Positions 26,031-34,514 of a stretch of DNA of 64,000 nucleotides are shown one piece after another. The notes below the pieces were generated by a model. That model did not search any database and was not told the origin of the DNA. It saw only the letters and a program-made list of their open reading frames with translations. The DNA comes from Enterococcus alcedinis (lineage in GTDB: Bacteria; Bacillota; Bacilli; Lactobacillales; Enterococcaceae), in contig NZ_BMDT01000012.1 of NCBI RefSeq assembly GCF_014635985.1, forward strand, positions 38,793 through 102,792. The letters are read 5' to 3'. Positions within the stretch are counted from its first letter, which is position 1, and every line of letters begins with the position of its first letter. Position numbers and translations under genes: made by a program.

Positions 26031-27002
26031 TTATAGCAATTCTCTTCTTAATGTCTCAACATCAATTGGTGATAAGTATTTGGGTGCAATATCAAAGACC
26101 GTCTGTGCCCCAAATTGTTTTTCATTGGCTAGTCGAACAGCTGCACGAGCATACGCGACTAATACACTTGCGGTAAATTCTGGATTGCTTTCTAATTGTA
26201 AATTATATTCAATCACTTGTTTCGTTGATTCATTCGTAATCCCCGTATGAAGAACCGTTCCACCATGTGGTGCGGCTTTATGATTTTGATTTAATTCTTC
26301 TTGTGAGATGACATACACCGTTGTATCATAATCGGCAAAATAATTCGGCATCGTCACAATTTCTTCGCGAATACGCGCTTCATCGGCACCTGCTTCTAAA
26401 ACGATAAAACATTCACGTAAATGCTTGTCACGTGTCGTTAAGGTCAGTGCTTCTCCCGCTTTTAAGCGTTCAATCACCTCGGTGTTTGGAATCGTATATT
26501 GTGTGGCATCGGCAATGCCGTCAATCCGTCTCAATGCATCGGAATGGCCTTGGCTAACGCCTTTACCCCAGAAGGTATACGTCTCTCCTTGCGGTAAAAT
26601 ACTTTGTGCATATAAGCGATTTAAGCTAAATAATCCTGGATCCCAACCCGTTGAAATCACTGAAACGCGATTGTTTTCTTTGGCAATTTGATCGACTTTT
26701 GCAAAATGTTCTGGGATTTTCGCATGCGTATCGAAACTATCGACTGTATTGAAATGATGCGTAATTTCCGGTGTTTGAACAGGTAAATCCGTTGCGGAAC
26801 CACCGCACAAAATACAGACGTCAATCTCACCTTTTTTTGCTAACAAATCATTCATGTGATAAGCAGTAGCACCTTGTGTTTCAACGGCTTCAGGAGCTCT
26901 TCTTGTAAATACCCCAACTAATTCCATATCGGGATTTTGTCTTAGTGCAAATTCGACACCTCGACCTAAATTTCCATAACCAATAATTGCGACTCTAATC
27001 AT
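26031..27002 (-). CDS. ddh: meso-diaminopimelate D-dehydrogenase
   Basis: A 323-residue NADP-dependent enzyme that makes meso-diaminopimelate in one step from tetrahydrodipicolinate. The nucleotide-binding motif IGYGNLGRG is at 8-16, CGGSATDLPVQ follows, and STGWDPGLFSLNR, FWGKGVSQGHSDALRRIDGI, GGTVLHTG and the C-terminal SPIDVETLRREL match the Ddh family in order and length. Start preceded by GAAGGAGTG. It is monocistronic. This short-cut pathway is scattered in Firmicutes and not typical of enterococci, so it speaks to wall chemistry or lysine supply. Confidence 0.93.
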   Translation of the reverse strand: MIRVAIIGYGNLGRGVEFALRQNPDMELVGVFTRRAPEAVETQGATAYHMNDLLAKKGEIDVCILCGGSATDLPVQTPEITHHFNTVDSFDTHAKIPEHFAKVDQIAKENNRVSVISTGWDPGLFSLNRLYAQSILPQGETYTFWGKGVSQGHSDALRRIDGIADATQYTIPNTEVIERLKAGEALTLTTRDKHLRECFIVLEAGADEARIREEIVTMPNYFADYDTTVYVISQEELNQNHKAAPHGGTVLHTGITNESTKQVIEYNLQLESNPEFTASVLVAYARAAVRLANEKQFGAQTVFDIAPKYLSPIDVETLRRELL

Positions 27003-27084
27003 TTTTGCTTCACTCCTTCTCGTTGAATATCAAAATTATACTACAATTGTCGTATAAAGAACACTTTGGCTTTTCACTCTAAAA

Positions 27085-27121
27085 AAGAACCCAACTCTGT
27101 ATTTCTACAGTTTTGGGTTCT
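27085..27121. terminator. Intrinsic terminator of yehS
   Basis: AAGAACCCAA...CTGT and ACAG...TTTTGGGTTCTT form a hairpin between yehS and ddh, followed on the minus strand by a T run. Confidence 0.75.
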
Positions 27122-27132
27122 TGCGGAGAAGA

Positions 27133-27603
27133 TTATTCGCCACGATGTTCAATCATTAAACCTTTTAAAAAGTTACGGGCATAACGATCGCCACATGGTT
27201 TATAGTTACGGTGGCCTTCTTTACGTAAAATCGCGCTGATTTCACCTTTTGAGACACGTACGCCGGCTAAATCTAAGTACTCGATAATATCGTCACTTGT
27301 TAAGCTGAGGGCGATTTTCACTTTTTTCAATAATAAATTGTTGGCATTGCCGTTGTGTAATTCGAATACGGGTTCATCGCCTTCACGTGCCCCTCGTTGC
27401 GAAATGATTAAGCCATTTAAGAAGCGTTCAAACTGTTCATTCGTTAGTTCTACTTCATATTCTTCGTCATTTTTTTTAATCAACATTTCGCGGAATTCTT
27501 CTTTAGTAATATCAACGCCACCAAATTTGAAAATTTTGACAATATCTGTATCTTTAATATCTAGCGCATAACGTAAACGTTTCAAGCGGTCATTATTATT
27601 CAT
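27133..27603 (-). CDS. yehS: DUF1456 family protein, YehS-like
   Basis: A 156-residue protein made of two copies of the DUF1456 repeat: RLRYALDIKDTDIVKIFKFGGVDITKEEFREMLIKK (about 8-43) and KVKIALSLTSDDIIEYLDLAGVRVSKGEISAILRKEGHRNYKPCGDRYARNFLKGL in the second half. The start at 27603 (MNNNDRL) gives the same length as E. coli YehS as I remember it. Function unknown; the repeats look like small helical domains. Confidence 0.85.
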   Translation of the reverse strand: MNNNDRLKRLRYALDIKDTDIVKIFKFGGVDITKEEFREMLIKKNDEEYEVELTNEQFERFLNGLIISQRGAREGDEPVFELHNGNANNLLLKKVKIALSLTSDDIIEYLDLAGVRVSKGEISAILRKEGHRNYKPCGDRYARNFLKGLMIEHRGE

Positions 27604-27678
27604 TCTTGCACCTTCCATTCTTCGTTGTTCATTATACCAAATTTTTGGAGTTGTGCCATTAAGGTTTTAGTGAGTTTT

Positions 27679-28488
27679 TTATTCACCTGTGACGTTTCCA
27701 CTATGTAACGTCGCAACATCGTCTTCAAGTGGTAGCCATTCTAAGAAACGTTTTAAATACGTATCCCAAAAATCCCACTCGTGCCCGCCTTTATCTTCAA
27801 TATAAGTGATTGCGATTTTTTTCTTTTGTAAAAATTGATGGAATTCTCTAACTGATTCGATTAAAAAATCCTCCGTGCCAATCGGTAAATAAATTTCAGG
27901 AATCACTTTTTTATTTTTAATTAACTGTTCGACTAAATAATAATAATCTTTGTCACTGCCTTTAATCGTTTCAATCCCACCAAAGACGTTATCATAAAAT
28001 CCAGCATTAAACGTCCCACTTCCTGCTGTTTCAGGATCTTTTGACCAGACTTGTTTTAAGAACGTTGCCGGTGAAAAAGCACCAATCCGGCTAAATGTTT
28101 CATGGTATTTTAACCCATTAACAAGTGCACCGTATCCGCCCATGGATAAACCTGCGATAAACGTATCTTCTTTTTTATCCGATAATGGGAACATTTTACG
28201 CGTAAATTCAACGAGCTCATCGGCAACAAAAGCGCCGTAATATTCACCTTGTTCGGGCTTATCGACGTAAAATTGATTTTCACCAGAAGGCATGATGACC
28301 GCTAAATTTTTCTCTAGTGCCCAACGTTTAATTCGTGTACCCGTTAAATAATCGTAGTGATCGCCTAATGCACCATGTAATAAATACAAGGTTTTCAGTG
28401 GTTGGGTCGCTTCCGTTGGAATAATAGCCGTGAACGTCACCGCGCGAAAGAGTTTTTTTGAGACAAAATTGACTTCAACAAGAGACAT
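27679..28488 (-). CDS. Alpha/beta-hydrolase esterase (EstA/esterase D-like)
   Basis: A 269-residue cytoplasmic esterase. The nucleophile is Ser115 in AGLSMGGYGAL, LLHGALGD carries the oxyanion region, and the catalytic His is in KGGHEWDFWD near the end. This is the tributyrin esterase/esterase D type, acting on short acyl esters, possibly acetyl or feruloyl groups on plant sugars. The in-frame extension to 28542 lacks a binding site; the ATG at 28488 follows AAGTAGGTT. Confidence 0.85.
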   Translation of the reverse strand: MSLVEVNFVSKKLFRAVTFTAIIPTEATQPLKTLYLLHGALGDHYDYLTGTRIKRWALEKNLAVIMPSGENQFYVDKPEQGEYYGAFVADELVEFTRKMFPLSDKKEDTFIAGLSMGGYGALVNGLKYHETFSRIGAFSPATFLKQVWSKDPETAGSGTFNAGFYDNVFGGIETIKGSDKDYYYLVEQLIKNKKVIPEIYLPIGTEDFLIESVREFHQFLQKKKIAITYIEDKGGHEWDFWDTYLKRFLEWLPLEDDVATLHSGNVTGE

Positions 28489-28552
28489 AACATAACCTAC
28501 TTTCTTCTTTATCGATAAGACTAGTTTACCACAAAGAATCAAAGCGCTTCCT

Positions 28553-29098
28553 TTATTCTATAAGATTCTTCATTAAGTCCGCGATTTTCCGTGTCGTATT
28601 GACGTTTCGAACGGTCGTTTTTTTATAAATCGAGTGACTCACGAGTTGCTTCAATCGACTCTTGTTGACATTTTCGCGCGCAACCATCCAAAGAATGGTT
28701 CCTGGAATCAAATAGACCGTATCAATTGTCGGATTCGGTTTTAATTGTTCAAGTAAGTCAGTTTCTTCGACTTCTTCCCACAAAAACAAGACATCACTTT
28801 TCATCGTCGTATCGTTTTTCCAATCGGACGGTAATGCTGCAATCACAGCTTCGATATCATCGCTATCTCGAATCAAAACAGGAATCATTAAATCAAATGT
28901 CGATTGAATCATGGCTTCTATTTTTAACGCTAAACCTTTTTTTGTTTCGTCCTCTGCTTGAAAAACAATATTTCCTGAATGAAGATAGGTCGTGACATTT
29001 TGAAAGCCCAGCGATTCAAACCCAATTTTTAATTCCGCCATTTTAATCTTATTATTGCCACCGACATTAATTCCTCTTAACAATGCTACATAAATCAT
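28553..29098 (-). CDS. DUF1697 family protein
   Basis: A 181-residue protein with the diagnostic N-terminus YVALLRGINVGGNNKIKMAELK and GFQNVTTYLHSGNIVFQ (about 32-48), followed by SDVLFLW and the basic C-terminus TTVRNVNTTRKIADLM. DUF1697 proteins have a ferredoxin-like fold and no proven activity. It lies 13 bases after the APH-like gene on the same strand, so they are probably co-transcribed. Start preceded by GGGAGGAA. Confidence 0.88.
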   Translation of the reverse strand: MIYVALLRGINVGGNNKIKMAELKIGFESLGFQNVTTYLHSGNIVFQAEDETKKGLALKIEAMIQSTFDLMIPVLIRDSDDIEAVIAALPSDWKNDTTMKSDVLFLWEEVEETDLLEQLKPNPTIDTVYLIPGTILWMVARENVNKSRLKQLVSHSIYKKTTVRNVNTTRKIADLMKNLIE

Positions 29099-29111
29099 CT
29101 GCTTTTCCTCC

Positions 29112-29981
29112 CTAATTTGGGTCTGCTAATAGTGCGTCTATTGTTCGTTTTGCCCAAAGAGACATTTCTGAAGTTGCTTGAGCAGGATGATAGGAAATTA
29201 ACGCTTTCCACAAGGCCCAACCTTTTGCACGTTTCCACGTCGCATCATCGCAATTTAAGGCCTCTTTAAACGTCTGCGCATCCTCTGTATCAAAGTAAGT
29301 CCAAGCCATCACATAATCACAGGCCGGGTCACCAACGCCTAACACACCAAAATCAATCACAGCGGATAATCGTTCTTCCGCCACTAAAAGATTACCGACC
29401 GCTACATCGCCATGCACCCAAACCGGTGTTTTTTGCCATTGACTTTGCGTTGCTTGATCCCAAATAATTTTTAATTTTTCAACTGGAAATAATCCTTGAT
29501 AAGCGATTAATTTTTCCTTTGTTTCTTGTGCGTAGATACTTAAATCACCACCACGATAAAAGTTGTGTGCACCTGCTACCGGTCCTTTACTTGCATCAAT
29601 CGCCTGTAATTCTGTTAAAAATCGGGCTAAATCTTTCGCTAATTTGGACGTGTCTTTCACATTTTCTTTCGTTACCGTTTCACCTGCTAACCACTGATTG
29701 ATAGACCAAGAATATGGGTAGGCATCATTGGGAACCCCTTTTGCTAAAGGTGTCTGAATCGTGCACGTAATCTGTGTTTGAAATTCTGGGAGCCAACGCA
29801 ATTCTTTTTCAATTTGTGAGGCATAGGCTTTTCCACTAGGTAAGCGTACTGTTTTGTCTGTTCCTAAATGAAAGGTTCGATTGTCGTGCCCACTTTTTTC
29901 AACCGGTCGAATCGCTAATTTTTGCCACTCAGGGAATTGTTCTGTCATTAATCGCTTGACTAATTCAACGGTAATATCCAT
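29112..29981 (-). CDS. Aminoglycoside-phosphotransferase-like kinase
   Basis: A 289-residue APH-fold kinase. The catalytic loop is VWVHGDVAVGNLLV (HGD, about 187-200), the metal-binding DFG-like element is VIDFGVLGVGDPACDY, and RLPSGKAYASQIEKELRWLPEF supplies the N-lobe Lys/Glu. Chromosomal members of this group often have unknown small-molecule substrates and do not necessarily confer resistance. Start preceded by AATGGAGGC. Confidence 0.85.
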   Translation of the reverse strand: MDITVELVKRLMTEQFPEWQKLAIRPVEKSGHDNRTFHLGTDKTVRLPSGKAYASQIEKELRWLPEFQTQITCTIQTPLAKGVPNDAYPYSWSINQWLAGETVTKENVKDTSKLAKDLARFLTELQAIDASKGPVAGAHNFYRGGDLSIYAQETKEKLIAYQGLFPVEKLKIIWDQATQSQWQKTPVWVHGDVAVGNLLVAEERLSAVIDFGVLGVGDPACDYVMAWTYFDTEDAQTFKEALNCDDATWKRAKGWALWKALISYHPAQATSEMSLWAKRTIDALLADPN

Positions 29982-30111
29982 GTTGTGCCTCCATTATTTT
30001 TATTACGCTAAGTATAGCATTGCAGATGAGAAAACAGGAATCTTTCTTGCTTTACGGGTAAATTTCAGTATAGTTAAGAGTGAAGAATTTTCTAACAAAG
30101 GAAGTGTCCAA

Positions 30112-30819
30112 ATGCGTCTAAATAAATTTATCAGTGAAGCTGGCCGTGCTTCACGACGCGGTGCCGACAAGTTAATTGAAGAAGGCCGTGTCCTGATTAA
30201 TGGTAAGAAAGCCAAAATTGGTAGTCAAGTCAATCCAGGCGATGATGTGCGTGTCGATGGCAATCAGCTGTATGTTGCCCGTAATAACGTCTATATCGCT
30301 GTCAATAAACCGGTTGGTATCACAAGTACGACTGAAAAAGGGGTCAAAGGAAACATCGCGGATCTTGTCAATCATACACCACGTGTCTTTAACGTTGGTC
30401 GGTTAGATAAAGATTCAGAAGGTTTGATTTTAATGACCAATGATGGTGATATCGTGAATGAAATTTTACGTTCTGAAGGCCGTCATGAAAAAGAATACAT
30501 CGTTTCCGTTGATCGTCCGATTACGCCTGAGTTTATTAAAGGCATGTCTGAAGGCGTTCGTATTTTAGGAACAACAACATTACCATGTCAAATCGAACAA
30601 CTATCAAAATATGATTTTAAAATTATTTTAACCCAAGGCTTAAACCGTCAAATTCGTCGGATGTGTGAAGTCTTCGGTTATGAAGTTTACCGTCTACAAC
30701 GCCTACGTATTATGAACATCGAATTAGGGAATTTACCCGTCGGTCAATGGCGTTATTTATCCAAAAAAGAAAAAGACCGTCTATTTAGAGACCTTGATTA
30801 CGAAGCTCGCGAATGGTAA
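30112..30819 (+). CDS. rluF: 23S rRNA pseudouridine synthase, RluF type
   Basis: A 235-residue enzyme: an N-terminal S4 RNA-binding domain (MRLNKFISEAGRASRRGADKLIEEGRVLING) and the RsuA/RluB/E/F catalytic domain with Asp99 in NVGRLDKDSEGL. QGLNRQIRRMCEVFGYEV is the other signature. Among this group the sequence is closest in layout to RluF, which modifies U2604; the exact target is inference. The ATG at 30112 follows AAAGGAAG; the frame extends upstream across unrelated sequence. A terminator follows that is part of a 68-bp direct repeat. Confidence 0.88.
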   Translation: MRLNKFISEAGRASRRGADKLIEEGRVLINGKKAKIGSQVNPGDDVRVDGNQLYVARNNVYIAVNKPVGITSTTEKGVKGNIADLVNHTPRVFNVGRLDKDSEGLILMTNDGDIVNEILRSEGRHEKEYIVSVDRPITPEFIKGMSEGVRILGTTTLPCQIEQLSKYDFKIILTQGLNRQIRRMCEVFGYEVYRLQRLRIMNIELGNLPVGQWRYLSKKEKDRLFRDLDYEAREW

Positions 30820-30885
30820 AAAAATAACGCTAGGAACAAGTCACTTGTTCTTAGCGTTATTTTTTGTGTTTTGAATCAATGCTTG
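30818..30885. repeat. 68-bp direct repeat, left copy (contains rluF terminator)
   Basis: This copy matches 31699-31766 with two mismatches at an offset of 881 bases. It holds the hairpin CGCTAGGAACAAG/CTTGTTCTTAGCG used as the rluF terminator and, on the minus strand, the last 14 codons and stop of the DUF1835-like gene, now without a gene attached. Confidence 0.85.
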
Positions 30886-30889
30886 AATT

Positions 30890-31489
30890 TTAATCATTAA
30901 AATCTTTTATTTGTAAAGACGCACTACTGTAATTTGAATTTAAATACCTGTAAGCTTTCGTGATATCCATTTTTTTAATGTCTTCATATTTCGGTCTATC
31001 TATTTTTTGACCACTTTTTAATGTAATCGAAACAATTTTCCCACTTCTTTCACCTTCTTTTGGATTCTCTATCTCATATTCAACATTTTCAACGCTAAAT
31101 ATTTTAATAGAGCCTTCATACAAAGGTGAGTTTTGTAGCGCATGCTCTTTATGCACGGCTGTCCCATAAAAAATAAAAAATACGGAAGCAACCGCTAAGC
31201 AGAATATTTTGGCAGCTTTGGTTAACATAAAATTTCTCTCCTTTCTTTGATTTGATTTTTTTATCTTTTCGGAGGAATAATCTAAACTTTCTAACCCAAC
31301 TAATTGATCTAAACTTACTTGATATAACTTGCTTAACAAAATCAAATTTTCTAAATCTGGAACGCTTTTTCCGGTTTCCCATTTAGAAATGGTTTGCCTC
31401 GTTAAAAATAAGTGTTCTCCTAAACCTTCTTGAGTCAGATTGTTTTTAATCCGTATTTCTTTTAATCTTTCACCAATATTGATTTCCAC
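30890..31489 (-). CDS. XRE-family regulator with a membrane anchor and outer domain
   Basis: A 199-residue protein. Residues 5-60 are a Cro/C1 helix-turn-helix (GERLKEIRIKNNLTQEGLGEHLFLTRQTISKWETGKSVPDLENLILLSKLYQVSLDQL). After a basic linker comes one membrane helix (about 92-109) and an 85-residue outer domain with EYEIENPKEGERSGKIVSITLKSGQKI. This suggests a membrane-tethered DNA-binding sensor. No partner gene is obvious. It is AT-rich and lies between two 68-bp direct repeats that look like borders of an insertion. Start preceded by AGGAGG. Confidence 0.8.
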   Translation of the reverse strand: MEINIGERLKEIRIKNNLTQEGLGEHLFLTRQTISKWETGKSVPDLENLILLSKLYQVSLDQLVGLESLDYSSEKIKKSNQRKERNFMLTKAAKIFCLAVASVFFIFYGTAVHKEHALQNSPLYEGSIKIFSVENVEYEIENPKEGERSGKIVSITLKSGQKIDRPKYEDIKKMDITKAYRYLNSNYSSASLQIKDFND

Positions 31490-31698
31490 TTTAAATTCCT
31501 CCTACAGCCATTTAAGATTCTCTTAATCTAAAAGTAAAACATCTACTCGTTGCTTTCAAATAAATCCTTAGATATACCGCGCAACGTTTCGTTGACAGTT
31601 GATACAGAGCGGTTTCTATTTATTCCTATCGTAGCACAAAAAAACAATTCGAACGATTATTCATTTATCTTATAAGAATAAACAATCGAAAGATACTA

Positions 31699-31766
31699 AA
31701 AAAAATAGCGCTAGGAACAAGTCACTTGTCCTTAGCGTTATTTTTTGTGTTTTGAATCAATGCTTG
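31699..31766. repeat. 68-bp direct repeat, right copy (overlaps end of DUF1835-like gene)
   Basis: Partner of 30818-30885. Here the sequence is the native end of the DUF1835-like gene plus its terminator, so this copy is likely the original. The 881-base spacing contains only the XRE gene. Confidence 0.85.
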
Positions 31767-32435
31767 GTATTGCACATCGCCGTAACCATATTCAGGAAAT
31801 TGCTGAATCAATGCTTGGACTAATTGATTGTCTGTTAACTCCTGATTTTGTTTAATCCAGAGAGCTATCGGATTATCTAATTGTTCTAAAGCCAGGAAAA
31901 GCGCAATTGCTTGATCCAAAATGACATTTCCTGTGGGATTGGGTTGTCTTTTTTCAATTAAAACGGTGCCGTACAACTCTCGAAAAGTTCCTAATCGCAT
32001 CTGTTGCAACGTGACGCCATCGTCCATTATTTCATCAAATGTCGCTAAATAAATGGCTGCCTTGACGCCTGCTTGCTCGAAATAAGCCAATAACGTTAAC
32101 ACATTCATCTGGCAAAAAACATCCTTACCAAACCAAAGCACAATCTGATCAAATGTTGTATCAAACAACGGCTGTAACGCTTGAAGCACGACGGAATGAT
32201 ACGATTCAAGCGTCACGTCATGGCCTTTCGCTCGTAAATGATTAAAATTTTCTGTAAAAATCGGGAAATTTGTTTGATGGGTGCACATCGCTTCATTGAA
32301 AGCAATCACCGTGTCATCTAAAAGCAACTGGTTTTCTTTGACCGTTTGTAACATCGCTTGCCCATTCAAGACATGGATCGTTTTTTGATTACAAGATTGA
32401 TCTTCCATTTTTCGCATCGCTTCCATGAATCCCAT
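31722..32435 (-). CDS. DUF1835-like protein
   Basis: A 237-residue soluble protein. The N-terminal IHVLNGQAMLQTVKENQLLLDDTVIAFNEAM and central QIVLWFGKDVFCQMNVLTLLAYFEQ fit the DUF1835 pattern (a nucleotide-like fold followed by W-F-x-x-D-L-F-x-Q-x-N). Function unknown. The last codons and stop lie in the terminator hairpin, which is duplicated beyond the XRE gene. Start preceded by TTAGGAGTG. Confidence 0.6.
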   Translation of the reverse strand: MGFMEAMRKMEDQSCNQKTIHVLNGQAMLQTVKENQLLLDDTVIAFNEAMCTHQTNFPIFTENFNHLRAKGHDVTLESYHSVVLQALQPLFDTTFDQIVLWFGKDVFCQMNVLTLLAYFEQAGVKAAIYLATFDEIMDDGVTLQQMRLGTFRELYGTVLIEKRQPNPTGNVILDQAIALFLALEQLDNPIALWIKQNQELTDNQLVQALIQQFPEYGYGDVQYQALIQNTKNNAKDK

Positions 32436-32504
32436 TTCCCCACTCCTAACGCCTTTTTCTTTATTCTCACATATTGCTTTTTATCTGTCTAGTTTAACTA
32501 AAAA

Positions 32505-32535
32505 AAGAACCTATCCTAAAAATGGATAGATTCTT
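32505..32535. terminator. Intrinsic terminator overlapping the end of the next gene
   Basis: AAGAACCTATCC (32505-32516) and GGATAGATTCTT (32524-32535) pair; the final codons and stop of the gene ending at 32511 lie inside the hairpin. Confidence 0.75.
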
Positions 32536-32993
32536 TTTGCTTCTGCTAGCGCTTTGGTTAAAATCGTGTCTGATAATTGGTCTAAATCAGAAAAATCTGG
32601 CGTCGCTTCGATCACAGTATCTAAAACCGTATAGCGAGGCATGGCTTCCTTTTCCTGATTCCACTCTAAATCTTTTAATTTTTCCCAATAGATTTGTTGT
32701 TGCTCTGCATTTTGAGCCATCACCCAAAGTTCAAATTGCAATTGATGATGGTTTAATACAATGCCAAATCGTAGCTGTTTACTTCTTAAATGCGTATCGT
32801 AAAAGGAAAAATACGTGTAATCCATATAACCTGGAGAAAGATAACCGACACGATATTGATTGGTTTTTTTCAGTAAATCAGAACGCAACCTCGAAACAAA
32901 ACGCATCAGTGTCTCATACGTCGTACAAATGGCACTTTCCGAAAAAACAAATTTCCGATAAACTTCGATGTCGTCTAATAACTTTTTCTCCAT
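32511..32993 (-). CDS. Conserved hypothetical protein (possibly DUF7000-like)
   Basis: A 160-residue soluble protein. Visible features are YRVGYLSPGYMDYTYFSFYD, FGIVLNHHQLQFELWVMAQN and MPRYTVLDTVIEATPDFSDLDQLSDTIL. It looks like an alpha/beta domain related to families seen beside methyltransferases, but I do not recognise it firmly. The ATG at 32993 follows AGGAGAAG; the upstream frame overlaps the methyltransferase gene. The methyltransferase ends 10 bases upstream, so the two are probably co-transcribed. Confidence 0.6.
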   Translation of the reverse strand: MEKKLLDDIEVYRKFVFSESAICTTYETLMRFVSRLRSDLLKKTNQYRVGYLSPGYMDYTYFSFYDTHLRSKQLRFGIVLNHHQLQFELWVMAQNAEQQQIYWEKLKDLEWNQEKEAMPRYTVLDTVIEATPDFSDLDQLSDTILTKALAEAKRIYPFLG

Positions 32994-33003
32994 TGGACTT
33001 CTC

Positions 33004-33636
33004 CTATTCGATTGGCTTTTGACAACGAATCCACCAAAACGAAATCGCTGCTTTATTCGGGTTGTCACTATCACGTTCTTCTATTTTGTGCGATTCGATC
33101 AAACCATAATCGCTAAATTCCGCTTGAATCATTGCCTCATCATAAAAGAACAAACGAATACCGTTTGGTGACTCATATTCATTCTCAGAAATTTTGGTTC
33201 CTTTACCGTACATCGGTGCCTCTTTTGAGATACTCGTAAAAATCATCGTACCACCTGGAGCAAGTTGCTGATAACAGGATTCAATAAATTTCGCTCGCAC
33301 GTTTGAATCCAACAAATGCAGTAAAGCATAACTGAAAATACCCTCATACTGCTTTGAATCAAACGGCATTTCCGCCACACTGCCATGATAAATCGGCCAA
33401 GTAAAACCGGCTTTCCTCGCTAAATCAATCGCTGTTTGTGAAATTTCAATTCCTGTCACATCAAAGCCTGCTTCGACAAAAACTTGTGCATTGCGACCGT
33501 AGCCACAGCCTGGAACTAAGACACTTTTATAGCCTTGTTTTTGAAAGAATTGACTCGCAAGTATCGTTGATTGTGAAGCGTTCATGCCCCACATTTCTTG
33601 ATGTTGAATAAAACTCTTTTCCCAAAACTCGGTCAT
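33004..33636 (-). CDS. Class I SAM-dependent methyltransferase
   Basis: A 210-residue methyltransferase. Motif I is VLVPGCGYGRNAQVF (about 38-52), the adenosyl-binding acidic residue is in VTGIEISQTAI, and YEGIFSYALLHLL is motif IV. The substrate is unknown (thiopurine-methyltransferase-like or small-molecule type). The start overlaps the truA stop, so it is in the truA transcript. Confidence 0.85.
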   Translation of the reverse strand: MTEFWEKSFIQHQEMWGMNASQSTILASQFFQKQGYKSVLVPGCGYGRNAQVFVEAGFDVTGIEISQTAIDLARKAGFTWPIYHGSVAEMPFDSKQYEGIFSYALLHLLDSNVRAKFIESCYQQLAPGGTMIFTSISKEAPMYGKGTKISENEYESPNGIRLFFYDEAMIQAEFSDYGLIESHKIEERDSDNPNKAAISFWWIRCQKPIE

Positions 33637-34388
33637 TACTTTTGTTCCGCTGGGTAATAAACTTCATCTAAGAATAAACCTAACGCCGGTGCAGTGGCTC
33701 CTGCATTCGCACGAACTTTATTCGCAAAGACTTCATCGATGGTTTCTAATGGAATTTTGCCAGCCGCAACGTCTAAAATGGTTCCCATCATAATACGGAC
33801 CATATTGTATAAGAAGCCCTCACCCACAAATGCAAAGTGTAAGATACTGCCTTTTCTTTCAACAACAATTTCACTCACTGTACGAACGGTTGATTTTTTT
33901 GATTTTTTCAATGAAGAAAAACCGATATAATCATGCGTCCCAACTAAACGCTCGCAAGCCGCCTGTAGTTTATCCATATCTAACTCTTGTGGATAGTAAT
34001 AAGTATGATACCCTTCAAACGCTGATGGAATCACTGCATTCCAAACGTAATAGCTATATTTTTTACCTTCTGCATTGTAGCGTGCATGGAAACGCTCGTG
34101 GACTTCTTCTAACTCTTTAATAATAATATCACGTGGTAAATAACGATTTAATAACAACTGCATCTCATCTAATGGCATCGTACTTGCTGTTTTGAAGTTG
34201 GCAACTTGTCCACGCGCATGGGCACCAGAATCGGTACGTCCTGAACCGATAATCTCAATGTCTTCTTCGGTAATTTGTTTTAAGACGCCTTCAATTTTCC
34301 CTTGAATGGTCTTATCTGAATCACCTAATCGTTGCCAACCTAAGTAACGTCGACCATCGTATTCAATCGTTAATTTAATATTTCTCAT
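33636..34388 (-). CDS. truA: tRNA pseudouridine(38-40) synthase
   Basis: A 250-residue enzyme of standard length. The catalytic Asp53 is in SGRTDSGAHARGQVANF. LNRYLPRDI, RFHARYNAEGKKYSYYV and FLYNMVRIMMGTILDVAAG complete the family pattern. Start preceded by AGAGGAG. It modifies the anticodon arm of many tRNAs in the cytoplasm. It heads a short minus-strand operon with the methyltransferase. Confidence 0.95.
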   Translation of the reverse strand: MRNIKLTIEYDGRRYLGWQRLGDSDKTIQGKIEGVLKQITEEDIEIIGSGRTDSGAHARGQVANFKTASTMPLDEMQLLLNRYLPRDIIIKELEEVHERFHARYNAEGKKYSYYVWNAVIPSAFEGYHTYYYPQELDMDKLQAACERLVGTHDYIGFSSLKKSKKSTVRTVSEIVVERKGSILHFAFVGEGFLYNMVRIMMGTILDVAAGKIPLETIDEVFANKVRANAGATAPALGLFLDEVYYPAEQK

Positions 34389-34514
34389 ATTGTTTTCTCC
34401 TCTAATTGCCTGCTTTATATCAAATCAGACATGCTTTTCATATCACTTCATTATAACAAGCCTGAAAATAATTAACAATAAAGGAGCTATGAAAATTGAA
34501 AACTCTTTTTTCAG

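Noticed and set aside
29112-29981. A true aminoglycoside resistance gene
   Set aside because: The fold and motifs fit the APH superfamily, but chromosomal context and lack of mobile flanks give no support for resistance.
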